A stretch of DNA of 5,594 bases. Source: CAYMST01 sp964393115. Its GTDB lineage: Bacteria > Bacteroidota > Bacteroidia > Cytophagales > Cyclobacteriaceae. Location: assembly GCA_964393115.1 (NCBI GenBank), contig CAYMST010000304.1, forward strand, positions 1-5,594, given 5' to 3'. Positions within the stretch are counted from its first letter, which is position 1; every line of letters begins with the position of its first letter. Positions 1 through 5,594 of the stretch are shown piece after piece. The notes beneath the pieces were generated by a model. That model worked only from the letters and a program-made list of their open reading frames with translations, did no database searches and was not told the origin of the DNA. Position numbers and translations under genes: made by a program.

Positions 1-131
1 AATATCATAATAATTGATATGATTTGATGTATTGTTTTACAATTCCCTCATTTATGATCGAGAAATTCCAACTATTTGGATATTCGAAGTGACCGAAGAA
101 GTTTTTACGATTTTTCCATAAATCACCCTTC

Positions 132-139
132 TATGTTTG
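132..139 (+). promoter_or_regulatory. Candidate Bacteroidota -7 promoter element
   Basis: The octamer TATGTTTG matches the TAnnTTTG -7 consensus of the primary sigma factor in Bacteroidota. It lies 40 bases before the first ATG of the lipoprotein gene, a plausible distance for a short 5' leader. I do not see a clean TTG -33 element about 19-21 bases upstream; that stretch is T-rich (TTTTT) instead. The call therefore rests on one half of the promoter. Confidence 0.4.
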
Positions 140-179
140 CCTCAGTTAACAAACACACAATTTCTATTTCAAAACATTA

Positions 180-1424
180 ATGCTATCCAAGATGAAAACG
201 ACACAAATTTCATTTGCAGCTAGGAAATTGATCTACTCCATTATTGTATTGGTTGTATTGATCACGTCATGTTCGGAAGAAAACGAAGTGACACCAGCAT
301 CAGAGACTGGTTTAGAACTCAGAACGGCACAACCTACTCAAGGTGGTAACTGGCTTATCAGAGGTAATGTAGGTGCTACTAAAGAGGACATTAAGATCAT
401 GTTAGGTGATCAGCCGGCCACTATAGTACATTTTGAACCCTTTGAAAATGTAACTTTTAAGTTTCCTGAGGGCACCGATGAAGCTATATTAATGGTGAAT
501 ACTCCGGAGAGGATGATCTCTTTTGGATTTCAAAAATTCTACGAATACTATGAGTTAAAAACGTATTGGGTAGAAAAAGAAGGTGACTACGATAAGCTAA
601 TGGTTGGCATCTATCAGGGGCCGGGTGAAGAGCCGTTTCAGTCTGCTGAGCTTACGAGCATACATGAAATCGTAGGCTTCGCTGGAAGTACTGAAATGGG
701 TGAAATCTATGTAGTTACAAAAGGTGAGAATATTCAAACCGGCGTAATGGAGTATACAATCAAAGCGATCGACATTTTGTACGGATATCATAGGGTTGTC
801 TTGAAAACCACTAAACCTATCGAGGAAATCACAGTCGACCCGATAAGAGAGCATATTTACTATTTAGAAAGACTACCAAATGACAATAATCAATATGCGG
901 TGAAGAGAATGACGAAGTTCGGGCATAATAAAAAACGTCTTATTAAGTATCCAAGTACTACGATTGAAGAGTTCGAATTTGACGTGTCAAGAAGCTCTTT
1001 ATTCTTTGTGGCCAATGGTAGGGATGTATTTACGTATCATGTCTATAAGAATACGACTACTCCGCTTTACCTAGTTAATGGTCTTCAAGAAACTACTGGT
1101 TTGGCGGTAGATAATACAAATAAGATATATGTCGCGAGCAAAGCGAACTGGGATGATGAGACCTTCACCATTTATCAAGGAGTGAAAAACGAGCATTCAC
1201 CGCTCAAGGAAATCATATCCATTGCAAAAGGGTTTCCGGCTGAGATGCTGACAAATGTTGCTTCAATGGCCTTTGACAGCCAAAATAAGGAACTATACTG
1301 GACTACTGCTTCTTCTAATGGTAGCGGTAAAGTATATCGAACTGCTGTCAATAACATCAATCCTTACGAAGTGAACTCGGGTGTACATACTGGAGAATTA
1401 CTTACACTGGTAGAGAAGTTTTAA
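180..1424 (+). CDS. Secreted lipoprotein with IPT/TIG-like domain and YWTD/NHL-like propeller repeats
   Basis: This 414-residue protein is probably anchored to the cell envelope by a lipid. A hydrophobic segment (residues 17-30) leads to the lipobox I-T-S-C with Cys31. The following SEENE is acidic, like the surface-export signals of Bacteroidota lipoproteins. Residues 45-120 look like a beta-rich IPT/TIG-type Ig domain. From about residue 160 onward, spaced strand pairs resemble YWTD or NHL propeller blades: GEIYVVT (174-180), EHIYYLE (224-230), SLFFVA (273-278), KIYVAS (315-320) and ELYWTT (371-376). Several are preceded by a D-containing turn such as LAVDNTNK or MAFDSQNK. Ligand and role are unknown; propellers of this type usually bind proteins or glycans. 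ATG at 192 is an alternative start that gives a more usual MKTT N-terminus, and neither start has a Shine-Dalgarno sequence. The gene stands alone, with a terminator 13 bases past its stop. The export call is firm; the domain calls are by eye. Confidence 0.88.
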   Translation: MLSKMKTTQISFAARKLIYSIIVLVVLITSCSEENEVTPASETGLELRTAQPTQGGNWLIRGNVGATKEDIKIMLGDQPATIVHFEPFENVTFKFPEGTDEAILMVNTPERMISFGFQKFYEYYELKTYWVEKEGDYDKLMVGIYQGPGEEPFQSAELTSIHEIVGFAGSTEMGEIYVVTKGENIQTGVMEYTIKAIDILYGYHRVVLKTTKPIEEITVDPIREHIYYLERLPNDNNQYAVKRMTKFGHNKKRLIKYPSTTIEEFEFDVSRSSLFFVANGRDVFTYHVYKNTTTPLYLVNGLQETTGLAVDNTNKIYVASKANWDDETFTIYQGVKNEHSPLKEIISIAKGFPAEMLTNVASMAFDSQNKELYWTTASSNGSGKVYRTAVNNINPYEVNSGVHTGELLTLVEKF

Positions 1425-1437
1425 TATATGAGGTATT

Positions 1438-1475
1438 GACTGGTGCCAATTTTCATAATTGGGCCAGTCTTTTTT
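1438..1475 (+). terminator. Rho-independent terminator of the lipoprotein gene
   Basis: GACTGG (1438-1443) pairs with CCAGTC (1464-1469), and CCAATT (1446-1451) pairs with AATTGG (1457-1462). The stem has a small internal bulge (TG opposite G) and a five-base loop. Six T residues follow directly (1470-1475). It starts 13 bases after the stop codon at 1422-1424, so transcription of the lipoprotein gene probably ends here. Confidence 0.9.
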
Positions 1476-1491
1476 GACTTAGAATACACTA

Positions 1492-1668
1492 ATGCTAAAA
1501 AACGACCGTCGTCGAACTCATTGTCCAGAGTCTAGTTATGAGCTGACTAAGAATCTAGCAATAAGTCGTTTAAACCAACTCTTTTGTACGATTCTCTTAT
1601 GGATTCCATATAAACTGGGTAAAATACTGTTACAATTGGTCCCAACCAAATTCATCAAAACACTATAA
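1492..1668 (+). CDS. Possible small protein, 58 residues (uncertain)
   Basis: An ATG-started frame of 58 codons ends at TAA (1666-1668). The predicted peptide has a charged start (MLKNDRRR). Its second half is hydrophobic, cationic and contains few acidic residues, running through LNQLFCTILLWIPY, KLGKILLQLV and PTKFIKTL, so it could form amphipathic or membrane-seeking helices. Its base composition resembles the neighbouring genes more than the AT-rich sequence right after it. Against it, no ribosome binding site is visible, it begins only 17 bases after the upstream terminator T-tract, no promoter is evident, and an ORF of this length can arise by chance. I recognise no family. Confidence 0.22.
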   Translation: MLKNDRRRTHCPESSYELTKNLAISRLNQLFCTILLWIPYKLGKILLQLVPTKFIKTL

Positions 1669-1686
1669 TCACGACGGTCTTTATTT
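1497..1686. repeat. Imperfect inverted repeat, 16-base arms
   Basis: The left arm (1497-1512, AAAAAACGACCGTCGT) and the reverse complement of the right arm (1671-1686, AAATAAAGACCGTCGT) match at 14 of 16 positions, including a perfect nine-base GACCGTCGT core. The arms enclose about 158 bases and most of the 58-codon ORF. No flanking target-site duplication is visible, so a miniature transposon is possible but unsupported. The A-rich outer halves inflate the match. Confidence 0.35.
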
Positions 1687-1878
1687 TCATTTTTTTAAAA
1701 AACACTAACACCTTCATTCTATCAAAACAAAATATTGATAACGATCATACGGAAGGTAAGCATCTCATCAATCAAATAATCACTTCATTTCAATTTTTTA
1801 TCATAATGGTTGTTCGTGAATTTTTTTGAGAAATTGCGACTCCAAAATTTTTAATACCGATCAAACAAACACAAAAAC

Positions 1879-2616
1879 ATGAAAAAACTAATTTTTACTG
1901 GTCTGTCACTTTGTATCTTATTCACAACTTATGCTCAAGTATCTATGGAAGATTGGGGAGTATTTTTTGGAGATAGAAATCCTCGCGTGGACCAAACAGT
2001 AACATATTCCTTTACGATACCTTCCAGCTCTGATCCAGGATTTTTTTGGGAGTTAAATGGAGATGATAAGCCAGGAGTAACCACAAATAATGGAGACGGC
2101 ACGTATACGTTTTCATACACACACACCTGGAAAACGTATGATCAGATATTTAATACACTCTATTTACGTCCAGTAGAAGCACCTGAATATGAAGTAGGAC
2201 ATATTGATATTATCGTTAGAGAAAATATTTGGAAGACAAGCTCTCGACCTAATAGTGTTTATTTTGGTGGAGGAAACGTTGGAATAGGAACAAGCAACCC
2301 AAGAGCGAAGCTTACGGTAAATGGAAAAATTAGAGCTGAAGAAGTTGAAGTAATGCCGAATATTAATGTGCCGGACTATGTCTTTGAAGAGGATTATGAC
2401 TTAAGAACTTTAGAGGAAGTTGAAAGTTATATCACAAAAAATAAACACCTACCTGAGATTCCTTCAGCTGCTAGTATTGATGAAAAAGGTAGCTTAAGTC
2501 TGGGAACACTGAATTTGTTGTTACTTAAGAAGATTGAGGAATTAACGCTTTATACCATCCAACAGCAGAAGGAATTAGATCAACAAAAAGAGCTCATTCG
2601 AGAACTATCCAAGTAA
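1879..2616 (+). CDS. Secreted tail-fibre-like protein with N-terminal PKD-like domain and C-terminal coiled coil
   Basis: This 245-residue protein starts with a Sec signal peptide (MKKLIFTGLSLCILFTTYAQ, probable cleavage after A19). Residues 30-115 are beta-rich and PKD- or Ig-like, with FFWELNGDD (55-63) and YTFSYTHTW (76-84). After a linker comes the module widespread in Bacteroidota 'tail fiber' proteins: GNVGIGT (132-138), KLTVNGKIRAEEVEV (144-158), VPDYVFEEDY (164-173), HLPEIPSA (190-197), then a helix with LLLLKKIEELTLYTIQQQKEL (213-233) that probably forms a trimeric coiled coil. Many relatives have Trp before the DYVF motif; here the position is Val. No endosialidase-type (S74) self-cleaving chaperone and no T9SS domain is present, so it may be periplasmic or reach the surface another way. 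It precedes the 2656 gene by 39 bases with no terminator between, suggesting one operon. The role is unknown; a structural fibre or adhesion part is the best guess. Confidence 0.87.
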   Translation: MKKLIFTGLSLCILFTTYAQVSMEDWGVFFGDRNPRVDQTVTYSFTIPSSSDPGFFWELNGDDKPGVTTNNGDGTYTFSYTHTWKTYDQIFNTLYLRPVEAPEYEVGHIDIIVRENIWKTSSRPNSVYFGGGNVGIGTSNPRAKLTVNGKIRAEEVEVMPNINVPDYVFEEDYDLRTLEEVESYITKNKHLPEIPSAASIDEKGSLSLGTLNLLLLKKIEELTLYTIQQQKELDQQKELIRELSK

Positions 2617-2655
2617 TCTGAGTAGAGAAGTATATCATTTCTAAATAGCGATAGT

Positions 2656-3543
2656 ATGAAATACATAATGTTGTTGTCTCTGCTCTTGTGCGGCACAATC
2701 AGTCACGCCCAAGAAAGAGTAAGGTGTCGAGAGGGTGTTACCTCTCTAAATTCGTTCAATGAAGGAAGAGATACCGAATATCTAATTACAAACGAGGTAT
2801 CTGCGGCTGGAGAAGTATCGGGACGGTTATTATTGAAGCCAGGATTTCATGTAAAGGGGTCTGACGACTACGTAAACATGCGTCCTGTACAAGCGAAACT
2901 TAAATCTAATCATTGGGGTAATCCAAGTTACCTTGCCCTTGACTTCAATGTGGCTCCTGACCCGAGTACAGAGGTTATTGATGTGGAGATGTATTGGTAT
3001 GACGAGTATGATTTCTTTCTTCGGTGGAATGGCCAATTTGCGGTGCTGTTATGTACTGGTTGCAATCAGAATGACTACACACAAACTACTGAAAACGACG
3101 GTTCGATTACGTTTACAAGTACTGAGCCCTGGGACATAGTGCCTTCAAGTGCACGGTTTGTAGGACGTACGATAGTCCAGACGAATGATGGTGATTGCCC
3201 CGTATTTAGCAATGTCATTCGGGATAACTTTGATGGTTTTCAGTGGTTTCAAGCGCGATTTGCTGACGATGTGCACACAAGTGTAGAGCTACCTGACGAA
3301 TCGTTGGTCATCTTTCCTAACCCACTGTTGACTTCTAATACTAATCTGAACGTGAAGTATACAAGTACCGAACAAAAACATGGTGTTGTACAGATAATCG
3401 ATGCAAAGGGAAAAGTGGTTCGCTCATTTGTGTCGTATCTCAAAAAGGGATCTAGCTTCATCAGTCTTGGTGACTTGAAGCTTAGCTCAGGTATTTATTT
3501 CGTTCACCTTGATGGTAATAGTAAACGTCTAGTGGTGAAATAG
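2656..3543 (+). CDS. T9SS-secreted protein with coathanger-stack-like N-terminus and unrecognised middle domain
   Basis: This 295-residue protein has a Sec signal peptide (residues 1-19, cleavage near SHA-QE) and a type IX C-terminal sorting domain (about 217-295). The sorting domain shows FPNP (220-223), the strand VVQIIDAKGKVV (244-255), LSSGIYFVHL (276-285) and the terminal KRLVVK. It should cross the outer membrane by T9SS and be released or surface-attached. Residues 41-75 (YLITNEVSA, RLLLKPGFHVKGSDDYVNM) resemble the 'LKPGF ... GS-F' pattern of Bacteroidota 3-coathanger-stack domains. Residues 85-205 are beta-rich, with aromatic clusters (EMYWYDEYDFFLRW, 111-124) and CTGC (133-136); I recognise no family there. 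No catalytic motif is visible. The 39-base spacer from the tail-fibre-like gene suggests co-transcription, and a hairpin follows the stop. The start lacks a Shine-Dalgarno sequence, but it places the signal peptide correctly. Confidence 0.88.
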   Translation: MKYIMLLSLLLCGTISHAQERVRCREGVTSLNSFNEGRDTEYLITNEVSAAGEVSGRLLLKPGFHVKGSDDYVNMRPVQAKLKSNHWGNPSYLALDFNVAPDPSTEVIDVEMYWYDEYDFFLRWNGQFAVLLCTGCNQNDYTQTTENDGSITFTSTEPWDIVPSSARFVGRTIVQTNDGDCPVFSNVIRDNFDGFQWFQARFADDVHTSVELPDESLVIFPNPLLTSNTNLNVKYTSTEQKHGVVQIIDAKGKVVRSFVSYLKKGSSFISLGDLKLSSGIYFVHLDGNSKRLVVK

Positions 3544-3552
3544 AGTAGAAGG

Positions 3553-3594
3553 TACCCAGACTACCAAAAAATTGGCAGTCTGGGTATTTATTTA
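3553..3594 (+). terminator. Hairpin terminator between convergent genes
   Basis: TACCCAGACT (3553-3562) pairs with AGTCTGGGTA (3577-3586), and CCAA (3564-3567) pairs with TTGG (3572-3575), with one A/C mismatch and a four-base A loop. On the + strand a T-rich run (TTTATTTATT) follows the stem, so it should stop transcripts of the 2656-3543 gene. The minus-strand gene ends six bases beyond the stem, and its transcript would form the same hairpin. On that side no run of T follows, so bidirectional action is likely but weaker. Confidence 0.85.
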
Positions 3595-3822
3595 TTGAAC
3601 AATCAATTTTTTAGTTAAGGTCTGTTGTCCAGACTTTAGGCTGAGCACATAAACTCCAGGCTTTAACTGTCCATCAATTTTGATTTGGTTTTGATAAACC
3701 GCTCGCTGTTCGATCAACTTGCCATGCATATCTACGATGGAGAGAGCCGTCGCAGAAGACGCATTTCGAAGTGAAATAACGAAGTTGCCGCTCGTTGGAT
3801 TCGGAGCAACGCTAAAATCAAA
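3592..3822 (-). other. T9SS C-terminal sorting domain of the minus-strand protein
   Basis: The last 76 residues or so show FSVAPNPTSGNF, the LSIVDMHGKLIEQ strand, LKPGVYVLSL and the basic-hydrophobic end LTKKLIVQ, the layout of the type A sorting domain. It directs export across the outer membrane by the type IX system, after which it is usually removed. Confidence 0.92.
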
Positions 3823-5594
3823 CGGATGAAGGACTGATGTTGCACCTTCAAACCTTGCCGAACTAGTAGAACTAACTCTTATCTTATCAATATCGGGTGC
3901 GCTAGCACTATTATTGAAGAACTTGATAGAGTTATTTCCTTCTTGTAGGTTAACTGTTCTTGTAAATGATCCCACAGTTTCCCAGTCACCAGAATTTAGC
4001 GATTGAGAGAATGTGTTTCCTCCGTTTATACTTACGGAGATACTTCTGGTTGATCCACTGATATAGTAGAATACAACTTCGTACTCACCATCACAAGGTA
4101 CATTGATGTTATTAATGATTAAGTAATTAGCAGGTTTCTTACCCATATACCCAATTACTTTTCCGCCTGACGCAGCAGACTTGTTGTTCTCGCGTGTGGT
4201 CCCGTTTAGCGTATTTCCAGAAGCCTCAGCCTCTATTTCAAAGTTCACTGTAGGACAATTGCCGACTGGAATGTCTTTGTAAGTTGCCGTTACGGTAGCG
4301 TCAGCTGAGCCAATCATTATACTTGTTGAAGCGCTTGTTGCCGAGGCTAGGCCGGCGATATCACCAGTCCACGCATCAAAAGTTTGGCCTGCAGGTGCGG
4401 CATCCGCAGTGATACTAACAGCGGTGCCAGATGTATAACTTCCATCTCCACTGCCGTTGTTAACGGTTAGTGCATACATCATTGGAGGCTCAACACTTCC
4501 ACCACTAATATCGATATAGCATATTTTTGGATTGGAAGCGCCACTCGCTGCTCTAATGGTTAATTTTCCATCACTAACAGTTACCGCTACATTTTGATAG
4601 ATATCAAAATTATCTTCACCATCAGGATCATTTAAAATAACACCTTCGATATTCAAGTTGTTTACTTGATCAGAATATTGAGCGTCACCACAAGCTACTT
4701 CCAAAGTATAGTCACCATTTGCTAAAGCAATCTCCCAGGTTCTGTCTCCAATGTGGTTTAATGTCTTTAATCTTAAGTCGCTGTTTCCACTTCTATTTCG
4801 GGTTCTGATGTTTTCACCATTTAGCCAGCCGTAAGAATAACCGTTTCCTCTATTGCCGTAAGCGCTTCCTTGATCAGCTAGATACCCTGCCGGTACAGAG
4901 CCTGATGGCTGAAAGTTGATACTTACAGAAGTAGTAGGGATAGGAGGGGCTCCAACAGCCTTATAAGTGGCCGTTACAGTAGCATTGCTCGACACAGTTG
5001 TTATAGTGGTCGATGCGCTAGATGCATCTGAAATACCGGTAATATCTCCTGTCCACTGGTCAAACATTTGACCTGATGGAGCAACATCAGCAGTAATGGT
5101 CACATTAGTACCAGCAGTATAGCTACCAGATCCGGAGCCATTCATTACGGTAAGCTGATACGTCTGAACAGGGATGTCTTTGTAAGTAGCTGTAACTGTA
5201 ATATCTGATGAAGGCATGACTAGAGAGGTGGTAAATGCGTTGACATCAGTTACAGTTGCGATATCACCAGTCCATTGATCAAACATTTGTCCAGCAGGTG
5301 CTGCATCAGCTGTAATGTTTACTGAGGTTCCTGCTTCATACGTACCATCACCAATTCCTTTGCTGACGTCTAAGGTAAACGTCTCTGTGGTAGTCGTATC
5401 ACCATTATCCACTGGAATGATATCGATATAGCATATTTTTGCGTTGAATGCGCCACTTGCTGGCTTGATAGTCAATCTTCCGTCGGTTACGGAAACACGT
5501 CCTGTAAACGTGTCGAAGTTGTCTTCGCCATCAGGATCATTGAAAATGGTTCCTTCAACATCTACGTTGTTCACTTGATCAGTATACTGCGCGT
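3592..5594 (-). CDS. C-terminal part of a large modular T9SS-secreted carbohydrate-binding protein (5' end outside window)
   Basis: The frame stays open to the window edge, and the residues before position 5574 (AQYTDQV) continue a repeat found again inside the protein. The GTG at 5572-5574 is therefore internal and the gene is 5'-partial. Numbering residues from that GTG, the order is: partial malectin-like domain (to 52), B-repeat (66-132), B-repeat (139-205), complete malectin-like domain (216-356), B-repeat (367-433), CBM6/CBM35-like domain (about 440-569; EIEAEASG start, DIDKIRV end, Cys440 and Cys494 possibly bonded), and T9SS sorting domain (about 585-660; APNP, KPGVYVLSL, KKLIVQ). All these parts are binding, spacing or export modules, and no catalytic centre is visible. 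The usual place for a glycoside hydrolase or lyase domain would be further N-terminal, beyond the window. It could also be an adhesin. The stop is TAA at 3594-3592, facing the convergent gene across a shared hairpin. Confidence 0.92.
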   Translation of the reverse strand, partial: AQYTDQVNNVDVEGTIFNDPDGEDNFDTFTGRVSVTDGRLTIKPASGAFNAKICYIDIIPVDNGDTTTTETFTLDVSKGIGDGTYEAGTSVNITADAAPAGQMFDQWTGDIATVTDVNAFTTSLVMPSSDITVTATYKDIPVQTYQLTVMNGSGSGSYTAGTNVTITADVAPSGQMFDQWTGDITGISDASSASTTITTVSSNATVTATYKAVGAPPIPTTSVSINFQPSGSVPAGYLADQGSAYGNRGNGYSYGWLNGENIRTRNRSGNSDLRLKTLNHIGDRTWEIALANGDYTLEVACGDAQYSDQVNNLNIEGVILNDPDGEDNFDIYQNVAVTVSDGKLTIRAASGASNPKICYIDISGGSVEPPMMYALTVNNGSGDGSYTSGTAVSITADAAPAGQTFDAWTGDIAGLASATSASTSIMIGSADATVTATYKDIPVGNCPTVNFEIEAEASGNTLNGTTRENNKSAASGGKVIGYMGKKPANYLIINNINVPCDGEYEVVFYYISGSTRSISVSINGGNTFSQSLNSGDWETVGSFTRTVNLQEGNNSIKFFNNSASAPDIDKIRVSSTSSARFEGATSVLHPFDFSVAPNPTSGNFVISLRNASSATALSIVDMHGKLIEQRAVYQNQIKIDGQLKPGVYVLSLKSGQQTLTKKLIVQ
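3868..4257 (-). other. CBM6/CBM35-like carbohydrate-binding domain (within the minus-strand gene)
   Basis: This region encodes about 130 residues beginning CPTVNFEIEAEASG and ending near DIDKIRVSS. The EAE start, GGKVIGY, ANYLIINNINVP, the central GEYEVVFYY strand and the closing DIDKIRV match the general pattern of CBM6 and CBM35 jelly-roll domains, where early Glu residues and the late Asp commonly hold a structural calcium. Sugar specificity cannot be read from the sequence. Confidence 0.7.
4276..4476 (-). repeat. B-repeat copy 3
   Basis: This third 67-residue copy begins YALTVNNGSGDGSY, has FDAWTGDI in place of FDQWTGDI, and ends ATVTATYKD followed by IPV. The DNA coding for its end shares an exact 14-base stretch (4271-4284) with the end of copy 1 (5174-5187). 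Confidence 0.85.
4507..4929 (-). repeat. Malectin-like module copy 2 (complete)
   Basis: This encodes about 141 residues starting VSINFQPSG, through GYLADQGSAYGNRGNGYSYGW, a WEIALANGDYTLEVACGDAQY core, and ending KICYIDI. The pattern fits the malectin-like, galactose-binding-fold modules found in secreted proteins of Bacteroidota and Planctomycetes, which probably bind carbohydrate. Its C-terminal 58 residues repeat the partial copy at the window edge. Confidence 0.75.
4960..5160 (-). repeat. B-repeat copy 2
   Basis: This second 67-residue copy begins YQLTVMNGSGSGSY, has the FDQWTGDI core, and ends ATVTATYKA. It directly follows copy 1 with a six-residue linker and leads into a proline-rich linker (AVGAPPIPTT) before the complete malectin-like domain. 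It lacks the DIPV tail shared by copies 1 and 3. Confidence 0.85.
5179..5379 (-). repeat. B-repeat copy 1 (divergent InlB B-repeat type)
   Basis: This copy encodes 67 residues with the typical layout: FTLDV strand, G-DGTYEAGTSVNITADA, then the aromatic core FDQWTGDI, and a closing ITVTATYKD. These repeats are small beta folds used as spacers or stalks in secreted proteins. It is followed by a DIPV linker also present after copy 3. Confidence 0.85.
5419..5594 (-). repeat. Malectin-like module copy 1 (C-terminal part)
   Basis: This encodes the last 58 or so residues of a galactose-binding-like (malectin-like) domain, from AQYTDQV to KICYIDI. About 40 of 58 residues match the second copy at 4507-4929, including NDPDGEDNFD and KICYIDI. 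At DNA level the two copies share an exact 22-base stretch at 5420-5441 and 4508-4529, which suggests a fairly recent duplication or gene conversion. The rest of the domain lies outside the window. Confidence 0.8.

Larger units (their letters stand above)
1476..1878. other. Intergenic stretch with an AT-rich leader
   Basis: No confident gene lies here. By hand count, 1501-1680 is about 38% GC and 1681-1860 about 26% GC, with a low of 18% at 1681-1740. The first part contains a short ORF and one arm of an inverted repeat, listed separately. The second part should hold the promoter and leader of the gene at 1879, but I found no good TAnnTTTG box with a TTG partner. The bases just before the ATG at 1879 are A- and C-rich (CAAACAAACACAAAAAC) with no Shine-Dalgarno sequence, as is usual in Bacteroidota. 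No tRNA or other known RNA is visible. Confidence 0.6.

Noticed and set aside
597..854. Minus-strand ORF of 85 codons (and a 61-codon one at 1175-1360)
   Set aside because: They lie fully inside the lipoprotein gene on the opposite strand, with no signal peptide or known motif and no start context; they are shadows of the real frame.
1476..1561. Direct repeat GACTTAGAAT / GACTAAGAAT (near 1476 and 1546)
   Set aside because: Only 9 of 10 bases match in one pair within an AT-rich gap; consistent with chance.
1636..1649. Small hairpin TTGGT-CCCA-ACCAA
   Set aside because: Only five base pairs, no T tract follows, and it lies within the possible small ORF; not a credible terminator or RNA element.
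2041..2047. Run of seven T in the tail-fibre-like gene as a slippage (phase-variable) tract
   Set aside because: Encodes Phe-Phe in a plausible frame, and runs this short are common in AT-rich genomes.
2115..2127. CA-rich microsatellite
   Set aside because: A few CA units that encode the normal YTHT part of a PKD-like strand; too short to suggest phase variation.
2617..2655. Terminator or promoter between the tail-fibre-like gene and the T9SS gene
   Set aside because: The 39-base spacer has only a four-base-pair inverted repeat and no TAnnTTTG box, so co-transcription is the simpler reading.
2830..3139. Overlapping ORFs on both strands inside the 2656-3543 gene
   Set aside because: The real frame there has a signal peptide and a T9SS domain; the others carry no recognisable features.
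4276..5379. CRISPR-like or satellite DNA from the regularly repeated sequence
   Set aside because: The repeats are protein-coding domains of about 67 residues, diverged at DNA level, with no short conserved repeat and unique spacer pattern.
5572..5574. GTG as the start of the minus-strand gene
   Set aside because: The frame is open upstream of it, and the upstream codons (AQYTDQ) match the internal malectin-like repeat, so this is an internal Val codon.

Overview
The window looks like chromosomal DNA from a member of the Bacteroidota, most likely a Cytophagales- or Flavobacteriia-type gliding or marine bacterium. Four things point there: two proteins end in type IX secretion (T9SS) C-terminal sorting domains; a lipoprotein has an acidic stretch right after its lipobox cysteine; one protein carries the 'GNVGIGT ... 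HLPEIPSA ... KIEELTLY' tail-fibre-like module common in this phylum; and starts lack Shine-Dalgarno sequences but have A-rich leaders. The genus cannot be fixed from the sequence.

Layout. Positions 1-179 are non-coding, with one TAnnTTTG-type promoter candidate. A lipoprotein gene (180-1424, +) has an IPT/TIG-like N-terminal region and a YWTD/NHL-like propeller region, and ends at a strong terminator (1438-1475). A 400-base gap (1476-1878) follows. It holds an uncertain 58-codon ORF (1492-1668), bracketed by an imperfect inverted repeat, and then a very AT-rich leader. Next is a probable two-gene operon on + with a 39-base spacer: a secreted tail-fibre-like protein (1879-2616) and a T9SS cargo protein (2656-3543). 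A hairpin at 3553-3586 separates these from a convergent minus-strand gene (3592 to beyond 5594).

The minus-strand gene is cut by the window edge: its reading frame stays open to the last base. It encodes the C-terminal part of a large modular secreted protein. The visible order is malectin-like (partial), B-repeat, B-repeat, malectin-like, B-repeat, CBM6/35-like domain, T9SS domain. This is typical of the C-terminal tail of a carbohydrate-active enzyme or adhesin, and any catalytic domain would lie outside the window.

Taken together, all four main proteins are exported: one as a lipoprotein, one through a signal peptide and two through T9SS. The region is about the cell surface and secretome. 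I see no defence system, CRISPR array, RNA gene or convincing mobile element. The least explained items are the unrecognised middle domain of the 2656-3543 protein, the pairing of that gene with the tail-fibre-like gene, and the small ORF with its inverted repeat.
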